Source: Metellina segmentata
Taxonomy: Eukaryota > Arthropoda > Arachnida > Araneae > Tetragnathidae
Length of the DNA stretch: 64,000 bases
Direction: 5' to 3'
NCBI GenBank assembly: GCA_947359465.1
Contig: OX375874.1
Span: 87,845,672-87,909,671, forward strand
Part shown: piece by piece, positions 1 to 10,376 of the stretch
Layout of the letters: each line of letters starts with the position of its first letter
Position numbering within the stretch: the stretch's first letter is position 1
Position numbers and translations under genes: made by a program
The notes under the pieces: model-generated
What the model was told of the DNA's origin: nothing
The model's input: only the letters and a program-made list of their open reading frames with translations
Databases searched by the model: none

Positions 1-120
1 ATGGCACTATAGGAGTGGAATTCTGAACCACTAGGCGTTACCTGGTCACCATATGGGTATTCAAGTCGAACTTCACATATACACCAAAGCACAACTCGTT
101 TATAAAGAGACTACACATTC
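1..120 (-). repeat. Tail of a SINE-like repeat, duplicated at 19593-19707
   Basis: The reverse complement of this stretch matches 19585-19707 almost base for base, and the match reaches the left edge of the window. In both places it abuts the same end (CAGGGCCCC / GGGGCCCTG) of the hAT-like MITE described at 19165-19584. It therefore looks like the tail of a SINE-like unit that already carried that MITE before the two loci were copied. Confidence 0.6.
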
Positions 121-328
121 AGGGCCCCATTTAGAAAATTTGGTACAGTAGGCACAACACGCAGGAATCCCCCCCCCCCATGTTATTTGTTCATCACAAA
201 AACTAAATTTATAACAATAATTGGTACTTACGTATTTGACTGTTGACCGTTTCACAGATGTCACCAAAAAGTTTGAGAAAATCGTGACATCACTTATAAC
301 TCTTGGCAAAACAAAATAAAGCAGATGA
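121..328 (-). mobile_element. Truncated hAT-like MITE (copy of 19377-19584)
   Basis: It starts with CAGGGCCCC, preceded by TACACATT, which is the complement of the 8-bp target duplication AATGTGTA seen at the 19-kb copy. About 208 bp match the right half of that 420-bp MITE in inverted orientation. The other end is missing: homology stops near 328, just before the SINE at 350. A poly-C run lies near 170-179. Confidence 0.6.
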
Positions 329-349
329 AAGACCTTACCAAGAGAAAGG

Positions 350-679
350 TAATTGGTAATTTTTAATTAACGTACTAGAACAACACAACGGGGTATTGAC
401 GACGGTCCGGGATCAATCCCCGAAGGGAAAGATCCGAGAACAACACCTCGTAATTTTGAACCACGGTAAGATGACGAGACAACACCTGAGCAGGCAGCCC
501 ACTCTCCAAACTTCCACACCAACCCAACATGAGGACTTTCAGCCACGACAGATTTAAGGTGCACCAGCTGCCTCTACACCATATGCTTACAAACATCTAT
601 GCATTGACCCGGATTCGAACCGGGAACCGTATGTTGAATATAGAGGCTAACACCTTAACCAACAGACCGGTTGGTCGGC
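350..679 (-). repeat. tRNA-derived SINE, family A
   Basis: Read on the minus strand, the head carries a Pol III A box (TGGTTAAGGTG, matching TRGYNNARNNG) and a B box (GGTTCGAATCC), followed by a conserved body of about 230 bp. The body motifs (GGTGTAGAGGC, AAATCTGTCGTGG, GGAAGTTTGGAGAGTGG, GACCGTCGTCAATA) recur in many copies in this window. The tail ends in AATTAAAAATTACC. A short direct repeat GAAAGG at 344-349 and 680-685 is a likely target-site duplication. Confidence 0.85.
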
Positions 680-1132
680 GAAAGGAGATGGGGGACCGAT
701 AGCAAAACCCGAAGAACAGATGCTCACTCTCGGCAAAAAGGATCTTGGGAAAATACGATAAGGTTTCGACATACCCCAGGTGTCAGGCTTGATATCGAAT
801 CCATGAGGCGATGAAGGCGTATCCACCCTTCCGAACGTTTCGCGTCCGGCAGCAGGAACGTTCCATGGAAGATCGTGGTTCCCGGATTTAGCAAAATAAA
901 CTTCTCCCAAGTAGTCCGCTAAGCCGCCTGGAAATGTCAGGCCAAATCTTCCGCGTTGTCCTGTGTCCACAATCATCTTCTTTAAGGTAACCAAGGACCG
1001 TGGTCGCGTTGATCTAGGTTCGATCCACGCACCATAGGAAATGTATCCGCTCAAGTTAGGATTAGAATGGTTACACGTTATAAAAATAAACAATTGAAAG
1101 AGTAGCAGAATTGAAATCATAAGAGTTGTCAA
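647..1132 (-). CDS. Unrecognised ORF with hydrophobic N-terminus; stop codon lies in a SINE
   Basis: This 161-codon single-exon ORF is richer in GC than its surroundings and its composition looks coding. Residues 1-20 form a hydrophobic stretch (MTTLMISILLLFQLFIFITC) that resembles a signal peptide. The rest is rich in Gly, Pro, Arg and Ser, with a basic pair near residue 50. The last roughly 11 codons (FADQPVCWLRC and the stop) overlap the head of the family A SINE, so the present C-terminus is SINE-derived and the native end may be lost. I recognise no family. An alternative is that the hydrophobic start is a translated polypyrimidine tract (a CTAAC branch-like motif lies near codon 26) and that only the downstream part is an exon. 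Function unknown. Confidence 0.35.
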   Translation of the reverse strand: MTTLMISILLLFQLFIFITCNHSNPNLSGYISYGAWIEPRSTRPRSLVTLKKMIVDTGQRGRFGLTFPGGLADYLGEVYFAKSGNHDLPWNVPAAGRETFGRVDTPSSPHGFDIKPDTWGMSKPYRIFPRSFLPRVSICSSGFAIGPPSPFADQPVCWLRC

Positions 1133-1139
1133 ACGTTTT

Positions 1140-3525
1140 AAGATTAAGAAAGCACAGCTTTGAATTGCAATCTGCTTAGAAAAAGTTTATTAGGAATTAA
1201 TACTTTCTTTGTACTTTTGTATTGTTACTTGTAATGTATGTCTTTTTTTGGGTATGCCATTAAAAATATGCATATCACTAATGCTGCCATGCTAGTCTGA
1301 AAAGGCAGCATTTCCAAGTTTTGTCTTTGAGTTGACAGTTCATGCATTCAACTAACTAGATCGTATTCTGCTTTCAAGCATTAAGTTGCATCATGCACAG
1401 CATTTCATTGGATTGTTGCAAATGAAATGACCCATGACTGATATGGCGAAGTCGCCCCAGAAGCAGAGATACAGATGAAACATTTTTTACATGATAGGTT
1501 CACGAATGGGTGATGCATGATATCCATTGTTGCTTTCACCAAACTTTGAACTGTGAAAAGACAAAATCAGCAATGGAAACAAGTCCAGTGGCGGGCTAGA
1601 AAAACGCACACAAATCCTCAGACAGACACAAATCCTCCAGCCAAATGTAAATGGACAGTACAATGGGACTGAAGCCCCAAAATGAGTTCCTCAAAAGTTT
1701 TCATAGAATAGGATTATTAAACTAGCATTTAAACCAGTATTAGTGTCTCCTTTTAAAAACATCAGCTCAATTTGATTACCTGCCATTAATTACTATATAG
1801 AGCTGTTCGAAATGACTGACCTTCAACTTCTGTTTTTCACTTGTTAAAGTTAGTGAAATTTTGCGTGAGTTTGAATCACGATTCGATTTTTGTGCAAGCG
1901 ATGTAATCCATCGTGTATCAGGAATTAATATATCTACTATTATAATATAATTATAAGAGTGCATGTGGCATTCGTCAAGTCTAAAATATTCTCCTTTAAA
2001 AAGATAAGTTTGATGTCATTTTTTAAAATTTAATATTACGATATACGAAATATGATAAACTGATATAAACATGTTTCAAGTTTAAATTTAAATTGTGAGT
2101 ATTGAGAATATATTAATTACTTTTTTAAAGTGCGAAATTGAATATTCTTATGCTTTTAATGTTTCATATAAAGATACCCAAGGGTTTAGGGATAAATATC
2201 ACTATAAAAAATGTAAATTCTCTGACGATATTGTTCTATTACCTTTACTTTAATAGAAAGATTATACAGCTTAGGAAGTAAAATTCAGTGATTCAGCCTA
2301 CATTACATTAACTTAGAAACGAAATGGTTTTCCAAGAATAGATTAGAATTTATCAGAAAAAAGACTCCAGAACTCATGAAATGATTTTCTTTAGCCTTTT
2401 AGTTTCTCTCTTAGTTACCAACAGCTCAAAGTAAGGCCCTCACTGTCGTATCCTAGCAACCAGCTGGAACACATTTTCTTGGCGTCTTGATATTAAAGGA
2501 ACTGTTTCTTTAAGAGTATTAAGTTAAGATTTTATTGTATTAATACAGCATAAGAGAAACTATAAGCCAGTGTTTGAGGATTAAGTAAGTATTTTTAGTC
2601 CTATAATGAAGTTATACTGATAGATTTTGCTTATGTAAATTAATGCATGATGTCTTGGCGTCATCGAAAAGAATTGTGACCGAACTTCTGTTTAGCAACG
2701 ATGCATTAAATCTGGCTAAGTACACATTTTTGTTTTATATAAGTATAATTTCTACAATGTTATTGGATAAAAATTTAACAAGAGTGCAAATTAAGTTTCA
2801 AAAAATTATATTGGAAAAAAATACAAAAATATTTTTCTTGTTTTAAGTGTTTACAGGTACCAGAACTCACCCACGGATCTCCCCTCAGACATTTTTTTTT
2901 ACCTGAGGGTTGTTTCGACACAAAGTTCAACTGGAAACACCAAATTGAGTTAATTTCTAAGCGCTTTCAAAACAATTGACGACTATGAAACATATTGCAG
3001 GATGCCTGTGGTCTAGATTAACCCTTAACACACTAGTAAGTTTTATTTTGTAAGTATTGACCAATTGTTGTGAACCATTGATTGCCCTGAAATTAGGTTC
3101 TGCAAAATAAAGTTCAGGTTAACCGCTGGAATCGTCAACTCAACCTACCCCAATTGATTCAATGCTGTTTATAACCAAGAATACACAAATTAAGATTATT
3201 TTTCTGGAGGAAGCTATATGTACCACCATTAAACTCGGCCGTATAAATATGGACAAATTAGCCGAGGCATTCTACTCTTGTCGGAATTGGCACACACGGA
3301 CTCTATTTGCTTGCAATGGATACCGTCTCGCGTTGGTTAATTTCGAAATGATATCGCTGATTAGCTGGCTAAGGAGAGTTGCGAGCAGCTCAGCAAATAG
3401 TGATCCTCTCGTTGATAAAATTCCCATAACAATACCTTTTCATCCCCCATATTCTTGGTATCCCGCATTCATGAACTGTTGCATTTTAAAGAACCGAGAC
3501 TGCTCTAACAAGACTTACAATAGGT
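1140..3525. other. AT-rich sequence with no recognised feature
   Basis: I find no convincing exon, repeat or element here. The small ORFs (for example near 2643-2846 and 3162-3530) have low-complexity or atypical composition and no recognisable motif. Confidence 0.5.
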
Positions 3526-3529
3526 CATA

Positions 3530-4445
3530 AAATATGACTTTTGTTGGGGGAATTAAGAGCTTTGCAATATGGCCTTGCTCCACACTTCAGCAACATCTTC
3601 CTATATTTTGGATTGTATCGATGTCACTGGGACAAATCCTGGATGAACAGGAATTGGTCGTTGTGCGACGTGAAATACATGGTCTTATGGACTTAGAGTA
3701 TAGGTTTCACCTTGACCAAGGGGATTAGTACCAACCAAAACAACTTGCTGAAAATTTTGGAGGTAATGGCTAGTCTTTGACGGAGTGATGAGTTTCAAGA
3801 TTTTAAAAACTCTTAATCCGTTGTCATCGTCCTGAACATCTGCATCCTGTTTGCAAGAAATATTATTCATTGGAGACACTAGTTCCCACACAAAATATGA
3901 CTTTTGTCTGAGAAGTTAAGAACTTTGCAACTTGGCCTTGCTCTGCACCTCAGCAACATCTTACTATATTTTAGATTGTATCGATGTCACTGGGACAAAT
4001 CCTGGATGAACAGGAGTTGGTCGTTGTGCGACGTGAAATACATGGTCTTATGGACTTAGTCTGTCTCACCTTGACCAAGGGGATTATTTGATGTCCCCTT
4101 GGTCAAGATGTACCAACCAATTACTTTAGTTATTACCAACCAAAGTAGGTAGCAACCTAACTAACTAACACCAACACACACTCCCGTGCCTAGTGTCGTG
4201 AGACACTGTACCAGTTTAAATAAGTGTGGTTGTATGAGTAGAGCATGCCACCAAGGTGACATGTCTAAAGTAGGTACCAACCAAATTACTTGCTGAAAAT
4301 TTTGGAGCTAATAGCTAGTCTTGAACGGAGTGATGAGTTTCAGGATTTTTGAAATCCATAATCCATTGGCAAGGGTAAACATCGTCCTGAATACCAATTT
4401 TCTACATCCTGTTTGCAAGAAATATTATTCATTGGAGACACTAGT
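3530..4445. repeat. Tandem duplication of about 360 bp, second copy interrupted
   Basis: The segment 3530-3728 recurs at about 3890-4082, and 3729-3885 recurs at about 4257-4445. The second copy is split by about 170 bp (4085-4256) that contains short direct repeats around ACCAACCAA. Shared blocks include GATTGTATCGATGTCACTGG and CTGTTTGCAAGAAATATTAT. The two halves stay colinear, so an insertion into the second copy explains the pattern better than two separate duplications. No coding role is evident. Confidence 0.75.
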
Positions 4446-5925
4446 TCTTGTAAGCAGATTACTGCTCTTTAAACATAAAGAGGAATTGATCGATCGGATT
4501 TTCTCCTCAATGAATACCCTGTTGGAGACTAAAGTGCCAAGCGTCGTCGTCGAAAATCGTTGTGATAGTTCAACTTTTATCTGAACTTCATAGTCTTTTG
4601 GCCCCCACTTACACCAGATATGTGTTTCTTCTTGCCCCACTTGCCATCTTTGTGTATTTTGATGTACGCATGTATGACGTACCCATGTACATGAATCAAA
4701 TTCCTTGCTAGGCACTTTGTACTACTTCCGAGTTCGAAGGATACTGAATGATGATTCAGTGACTATTGTATTCAAGTTACTTTTGCTTTTTTTTTCTATC
4801 GTTTTAGTCTTCGGGGTTTGTATTACACTTAAAGCTTTATTTGAAAATGCAACTAATACCTCCCTTCGAGAACAGCGACATCATAAATGTTGATTTCAGA
4901 GAAGAGAAAAAATTAATTGGAAATATTTAAACACATACTTTACTTCTCAAGTTAAAATTTATACAACTTGTTTATAGCTTTATTAAAATTTTGTATTGTA
5001 TTTCCTGATGTGGTGCTTAAAAAATGGTTCCCTCTCCAAAACAATTAAATAGTATAACTCTTATAAAAAGACATGGGATAGCACGCGAAAGGGAGTCCAC
5101 GTTTAATATGCTGTTAGGGTTATCATCTGGCAAAAGCTTCCATATTTTGTATTTCTATGTATTACAATGAAGCAAAACAATGGTATATTTCAATTCAACT
5201 TACTATTTACAATTACTTCTAAAAAAAAGATAAATGTTTGAATAGCAAGATGTGATTTCTAGAGCCTGTTCAATTCTTATCTCAACAAGCTTTGTATTTT
5301 TTTATTTCATAAAAAGCTATTTATTATTTTCTAATAAAAAAAGATATTGACTTAGATTGTCACTAGATATTTTTTCTAAGTACTCTTTTTCAAGTAGTAA
5401 ATTATCACTGTAACTTGCGAATATGATGCATTAGAAACTATATAGGACTGAAGAATTAATGTATTTATAGTGAATCACACATGAGACGCTATATCAAAGT
5501 AGCGTTAACTTCTAACACATTCTCGAATTTAAATCTACAAATACCCTATTAAAGACGGAGCTGTTTAATTGTTATTGATTAAATATTAATTGGATTTTCC
5601 AATTTTACATCTTGAAGTCTTAAATCTCATTTACAACTATTGCATAGCTGTTTTTAAATAAACGTACAATGTACAAAAATTTGAAAAATGAAATATTTTT
5701 TAGTTATAGTGAATGCAAAAAGGACTTTTACTTCTGTATTGCACTTTTCATAGGCATTAGAATAGGATACACTGAAACATTTTGTTGTAAATATAAAACC
5801 AAAAATTAGGTTTCAAAGTGCACTGTGTCCTCTTAATTATGTAGAGATTAACCTACCGAAATTTATCTTAAATCACCGATCCAATTGGTTTTTTGATGTT
5901 ATTGTTGAGAATTACCTTCTTTAGG
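4446..5925. other. AT-rich sequence with no recognised feature
   Basis: There are overlapping short ORFs on both strands around 4425-4715, but neither shows a recognisable domain. The rest is AT-rich with scattered homopolymer runs. Confidence 0.45.
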
Positions 5926-5927
5926 CC

Positions 5928-6087
5928 TTAGTCTGCTTCGAGAATTTTTTTTTTCCTATCAACCAAAATATGCTTTATTCTTTCAATGGCTTCTCGAGTG
6001 CTTTTTATTGTACGTACCTGTTTGTCTATGACGCGATGCCCACTAATATCTCCAATTACTCGAACAAGTCGTCCTTGACTGCTCGCC
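5928..6087 (-). CDS. Candidate terminal exon of an unidentified gene
   Basis: On the minus strand a good acceptor (ATTTTCAG, adjacent to 6087) leads into 1 nt plus 52 codons and a TAA stop at 5928-5930. The peptide has a balanced, coding-like composition with segments such as GRLVRVIGDISGHRVIDKQ and REAIERIKHILVDRKKK, the second probably a basic amphipathic helix. An internal CAG|GTACGT donor-like site lies at about 6013-6018. I do not recognise the family and found no upstream minus-strand exon. It could also be a retropseudogene fragment. It would end tail-to-head with the + strand gene starting before 7476. Confidence 0.3.
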
Positions 6088-6811
6088 CTGAAAATGAAAA
6101 TATCCTCTTTCTATTGATTTCTAGACTTTCCAGGTTTATTTTCTATTTTTTATGGTAAGGGGAAAAAATTAACTTTGAATTTGTGGCGCTGATTCTTTTA
6201 AAAGGAAATCCGATGAAAATATAGAAACATTTAGAAATAATCTACTTAAATAGGCCCTGATTTTGGCTGCATGAAATGATTAAATTCAATTATATAGCTT
6301 AGTATATTTTGAAATTTAAAACCAGGCATTTACAATTTTAAGGTTGTCTCGTGAAAAATATTTAGATTTATTTCAAACTTTAAAACCAGTAATTCCAAGT
6401 TCACACAACAACTAGACCAATTTCCTGCGAGCATCTTTCAGATATTAAAATTTTTTTGATTATAAATTATTTTTTAATTAAATACATATAAGAAATAAAT
6501 ATGCTATTAAGTTCAATTCTATATAAAGTTAGAAGTTTCTCTCATTATTTCTGTAGCATCCAGGCTTCAAATCGGCTTTTCATTGCAAAGCACAATGGCA
6601 GAATTTAATCTTGGTGATCAAACAATATTTTTTCTCGTCTTTGAAAGCTCACTGGTAACAAGAACAAACTGGAAATTGACCTGTCAAACAGAAAAGTTAA
6701 TTTGTTTTTTTCCAGAAAAGAATTGCCAACTGTTTTTAATCCTTTAAGGGGTTCACACGTATATATCTGCTATGTAATCTGCAGTTTTCCCTGCATGACT
6801 TCCAACCAATT
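6088..6811. other. AT-rich gap
   Basis: No supported gene. A short ATG-initiated open stretch at 6595-6654 followed by a GT is discussed under rejected items. Confidence 0.4.
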
Positions 6812-7330
6812 TCGATCTTGACAAATAGAATATTTCCTATGATTTGACCAATCGAATCTTTCCTAGGATTTGACCAATAGAATCTTCCCGATTTGACCAA
6901 TATACTCTTTCTTATGATTTGACCAATAGAATTTTCCTATGATTTGACCAGTTGAATCTTTCCTATGATTTGACCAATAGAATCTTCCTGATTTGACCAA
7001 TCAAATATTTCCTATGATTTGATCAATATAATTTTTCCTATGATTTGACTAATAGAACCTTTCCTATGATTTGATCAATATAATCTTTCCTATGATTTGA
7101 CTAATGGAACCTTTCCGAAGATTTGACCATTTGAATCTTTCCTATGATTTGACCAATCGAATCTTTCCTAGGATTTGACCAATGGAACCTTTCCTATGAT
7201 TTGACCAATTGAATCTTTCCTATGATTTGACCAATATAACCTTTTCTATGATTTGACCAGTTGAATCTTTCCTATGATTTGACCAATAGAACCTTTCCTA
7301 CGATTTGACCAATTGAATCTTTCCTATGAT
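6812..7330. repeat. Tandem array with CCTATGATTTGACCAAT units
   Basis: About 18-20 degenerate units of roughly 22-31 bp share the core CCTATGATTTGACCAAT followed by a variable (A/C/T)GAATCTTT. The array runs up to a Helitron-like 3' tip at 7336-7400, so it may be an internal minisatellite of that element. Confidence 0.85.
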
Positions 7331-7335
7331 TGGTT

Positions 7336-7400
7336 GGTTATTCCTATTGGCTATTCCTGGTGGTTGGCGAGCGTTAGCGAGCAGGGGGCGGGCCCCCTAG
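7336..7400 (+). mobile_element. Helitron-like 3' tip
   Basis: The sequence GGCGAGCGTTAGCGAGCAGG is followed by a GC-rich hairpin (GGGGGCGGGCCCCC) and CTAG|T. This matches the 3' ends of the Helitron-like copies at 38.5-38.98, 40.1, 41.7 and 57.7 kb. No 5' end is visible nearby. Confidence 0.6.
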
Positions 7401-7475
7401 TAGAGTATTATTCGTCAAGGACAAACAATTTTGAATCTCATCATACTATGTAATTCATTAAATTTAATTTTTCAG

Positions 7476-7551
7476 ATGGTATGATGCTCTGAAAAATCAT
7501 TTTCTATCCAATCCAATAATGTTGAAACAAGTTCGACTTCAAAACGGTAAG
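7476..7551 (+). CDS. WD40 gene, first recognised exon (possible F-box-proximal region)
   Basis: Acceptor TTTTTCAG precedes 7476 and donor GTAAGA begins at 7552. One leading nucleotide completes a split codon, then 25 codons read WYDALKNHFLSNPIML and KQVRLQNGK. A Trp-Tyr near the start and a leucine-rich helix would fit the end of an F-box or a linker before a propeller, but this is inference. The exon ends in phase 0 and joins 9777-9839 without a stop. The upstream exon(s) must end in phase 2 and were not found, probably because they lie before the repeats at 6.8-7.4 kb. Confidence 0.6.
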
Positions 7552-7895
7552 GTAAGATTGAAATTGTTAAATTAGACCTATTTTAGTTTCAAGGCATTCA
7601 GTAAAGAGTAAATCGAATGAATAAAAGTAAATAGTTTTTTTAACGTTTTACTGTGCTAAAGTAAAACGCTGAATTCACACCACACCAACACAAAACGTAC
7701 TTTTTAAAAAGAATACGCCATATGATTAATGCGAAATGTGAAAGCTTGAATACGTAAAAATCAAAAGTAGCAACAAAAACAAAGATGTGCATGTAGTTAT
7801 ATTTAAAATTATTAAACAAGATTCTTCCTTGAAATTACTGGAATTATTGTCTTTTGATATTTTATCAAGAAATGAAGAAGAGTAAAAATATTTAG

Positions 7896-7898
<3 letters not shown>

Positions 7899-7932
<34 letters not shown>
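7899..7932. repeat. TA microsatellite
   Basis: A short (TA)n tract directly flanks the transposon starting at 7933; TA repeats also follow its right end at 9388. It supplies TA target dinucleotides. Confidence 0.9.
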
Positions 7933-9387
7933 CAGGGTGTTTCAGTGAACCGTTTCAGAACTTCTAAGAGGGGTAGGGTACATCCTGACAACTCGAAATC
8001 ATATAGCAATGTGGGGTCGGAAATGCTTTCCTGAAGCGGTGTTGTACACAGAAGCACCGTAAAGAAAAGAGACCGTAAGTGAGAAATCGTTTTAATAATA
8101 CATGAAAAGAAGCAAAAGGTACATGGATTAAAGTAAGTGTTCGAAGTTTCTTCCACGGGCTACAATGCACGCCTCATATCTCCGACGCATGGACATCCGA
8201 ACATTCTGGAATACTCCAGGCATATCTCGAATTTCTTCGGCAGCTACTGCAATTCTTGCAACCAGCTCCTCAACATTGTCAACAGGGGTGTCATAAACTA
8301 GCGAATTTAGATGACCCCAGAAATAAAAATCAAGACATGATAGGTCGGGTGACCGAGCAGGCCAACGCACGGGACCACCACGTCCGACCCACTGTTGACC
8401 AAATGTGACATCTAGGTAGTTACGAACATCTTCGCTATAATGGGCAGGGGCTCCATCGTGTTGGAACCACATTGTCTGTTGCGTCGATGCAGAAATCTGT
8501 TCATCTCACAAAAGCTGTGGCAATACTTGCTGCAGAAAGAGCAAGTAGTTAGGTCCGGTTAGACGAGACGGTAACAGGTAAGGTCCGATGAGGTGATCTC
8601 CCATAATACCGGCCCATACATTGACCGAAAATTGAATCTGTGCTGCACGACGTCGTATTGCATGCGGGTTCTCGACCGCCCAGATATGGTCGTTATGCGT
8701 GTTGAAAATTCCTTACCTTGTGAAGGATGCCTCATCGGAAAACAACACTTCAGCAGGAAAAAGGGGATTTGTAGCACATTTTCCAAGGTACCACTGTGCG
8801 AAAGCAATACGAGGTGCATTATCCTCCGGTTGCTGTGTCTGGACACGCTGCACGTGAAACAGATGCATGTCTTCTTCTCGGAGAATCCTCCAGACGCTGC
8901 AATGGGAAACCCCGACTGCGTTTGCTACACTTCGTGTACTCGTTCTTGGATTCTCCTGTACATGCTGCAGCGCATTCTGTTCGACGTCTGGAGTCCGTGC
9001 TGTTCTTACCCTGTCCCTGTCAGCTCTTTCTAATGAACCTGTCTCAGCTAACCTCTGGTGCAGTCTTGCAAAGAAATTATGACTGGGGATACGCCTCGTC
9101 GGATATCGTTCCGCGTACAAACGCTGTGCGGCTGGCCCACTACAATTTGCAGCCCCGTACGCCAAATGCATATCGGCTAACTCTGCGATCGTGTAATCAT
9201 CCATCCTACTAACTTGGCGTTCTTGTGCGAAATGAAGATTCCCTACACGAAAGCTCGGGATTTTCGCACAACGCCATCTACCGCGTCAGGAAAGCATTTC
9301 TGACTGCCCATTGGTATATAATTTTGGTTAGTCAGGATGTACCCTACCCCTCTTAGAAGTTCTGAAACGGTTCACTGAAACACCCTG
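7933..9387 (-). mobile_element. DUF4817-type Tc1/mariner transposon, 57-bp perfect TIRs
   Basis: The ends CAGGGTGTTTCAGTGAACCG (7933) and its complement (to 9387) form terminal inverted repeats identical over 57 bp (7933-7989 and 9331-9387), flanked by TA on both sides. The element is 1455 bp long and encodes one transposase on the minus strand. It sits in the intron between the WD40 gene exons at 7476-7551 and 9777-9839. Identical long TIRs suggest fairly recent insertion. Confidence 0.92.
8128..9204 (-). pseudogene. DDE transposase with two in-frame stops
   Basis: One continuous frame of 359 codons starts at the ATG ending at 9204. The N-terminal 60 residues resemble the DUF4817 helix-turn-helix region (MHLAYGAANCSGPAAQRLYA, then a RYPTRR motif), followed by a second HTH-like block (RTSTRSVANAVGVSHCSVWR). 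Catalytic-region motifs of the IS630-Tc1-mariner superfamily are visible: FSDE, QHDGAPAH and SPDLSCLDFYFWG. The frame is broken only by TAA at 8713-8715, just after FSDEASFTR, and by TGA at 8506-8508. No frameshift is needed to connect the parts. The protein is therefore probably inactive, but the element is only lightly decayed. The C-terminus (RGRNFEHLL) ends about 140 bp before the TIR. Confidence 0.9.
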
Positions 9388-9776
9388 TATATATATATCC
9401 TGATGATGAGCGGTGCAGTGACTCAGTGGTTGATATTTTTGCAGCGTTTGTGTTTAATTTGACTGTCATTGATCTACCAACTATCGCATATCAGTTTGGA
9501 ATTAATTCTTTAGAATTTGTATCGTCGAAGTATTGAAATCGTATTCTAGAAAGCAAACCAATTGACGCTACGTTTCGAATGCATACAGGAAAGAAATAAA
9601 CACTGTAACCCATATTTAATTTGATAGAAAATGTACCTATGCTGTATAAACACTACCACCTATATTTAACTTGATCGAAAATGTCATACAATAGTTTTAG
9701 ACTTAATTCGATTTTGTCTTCTTAAAAAATAATTTATTTTTGCTGTTTTTTTTTTTTTTTTTTTTTAATTTTAAAG

Positions 9777-9839
9777 TCCGAGCAAGTTGTGAAAGTTCTG
9801 GATACTTCCGATGCTGGATCTTTCTTGTTTATTGGGCAG
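9777..9839 (+). CDS. WD40 gene exon
   Basis: A long poly-T tract and acceptor TTTTAAAG precede 9777; donor GTAAGT starts at 9840. The 21 codons (SEQVVKVLDTSDAGSFLFIG then Q) begin and end in phase 0, matching both neighbours. The segment reads like a propeller strand (VVKVLDTSDAGSFLFIGQ, then KGTVVF in the next exon). Confidence 0.75.
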
Positions 9840-9962
9840 GTAAGTCTGCTCGATTGCTAAACTAATTCTTATAACTGCTATTGCCTCTTTGTTCTGTGGA
9901 GGTTTAACGACCAATCCTTCTCGCATAGTTCAAATCTAACTGACGATGTTGAACTGTTTCAG

Positions 9963-10203
9963 AAAGGCACCGTTGTCTTTCGGAACGAAGACCTCCAGGA
10001 AGAAGCCAAATTCTGCTGGGATTTGTGTTCGGACATCCAGATGCGACAGAGCACATGTATGAAGTCCAGAAAAGCTTCTTTCACGGTGACCGATGCCTCT
10101 TACTTGAGCGTCGGTAGTCATTACTGTCTATGCACCACCAACAGAACCCTTCATTTCATGCACGCATTGCCCTCTGCTCAGTGGGAGACATTCAGACTAA
10201 TAG
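9963..10203 (+). CDS. WD40 gene exon
   Basis: Acceptor CTGTTTCAG precedes 9963. Eighty codons plus one nucleotide follow, starting KGTVVFRNEDLQEEAKFCWD and ending SAQWETFRLIG across the junction. The donor GTGATT at 10204 is weak at the +3/+4 positions but the only fitting one. The exon is GC-richer than its surroundings and contains strand patterns with Trp-containing turns (FCWDLCSD, QWETFRL) that fit degenerate propeller blades. The 123-bp intron before it is the shortest in the gene. Phase 1 output matches the 2-nt start of the exon at 13433. Confidence 0.75.
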
Positions 10204-10376
10204 GTGATTTTAGAAATTCATTCGATTGAAATTGCTTAGTTATTAGTTTAAAAAGCTCTTGAGAGAACTTCATATTGGTGCCACTAAAAGGAAAGAAAAG
10301 GCGAATGTAACAACTGTAAAAATGACCTGGCTCAATAAGCTTAGAACTTCCAATCACTGCGCCCCAGTAATTCTTA

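Noticed and set aside
600..679. tRNA gene candidate from A and B boxes
   Set aside because: The boxes belong to a SINE head repeated many times here. No full cloverleaf with a proper anticodon stem was evident.
6595..6654. Possible first exon of the WD40 gene (ATG, 20 codons, then GTAACA)
   Set aside because: It ends in phase 0, whereas the exon at 7476 needs phase 2. The donor is weak and the peptide is not F-box-like.
6812..7330. CRISPR-like regularly spaced repeats
   Set aside because: Repeats are directly adjacent and degenerate with no unique spacers, and the genome is eukaryotic.
8593..9212. Plus-strand ORFs across the first DUF4817-type element
   Set aside because: They are antisense shadows of the minus-strand transposase.
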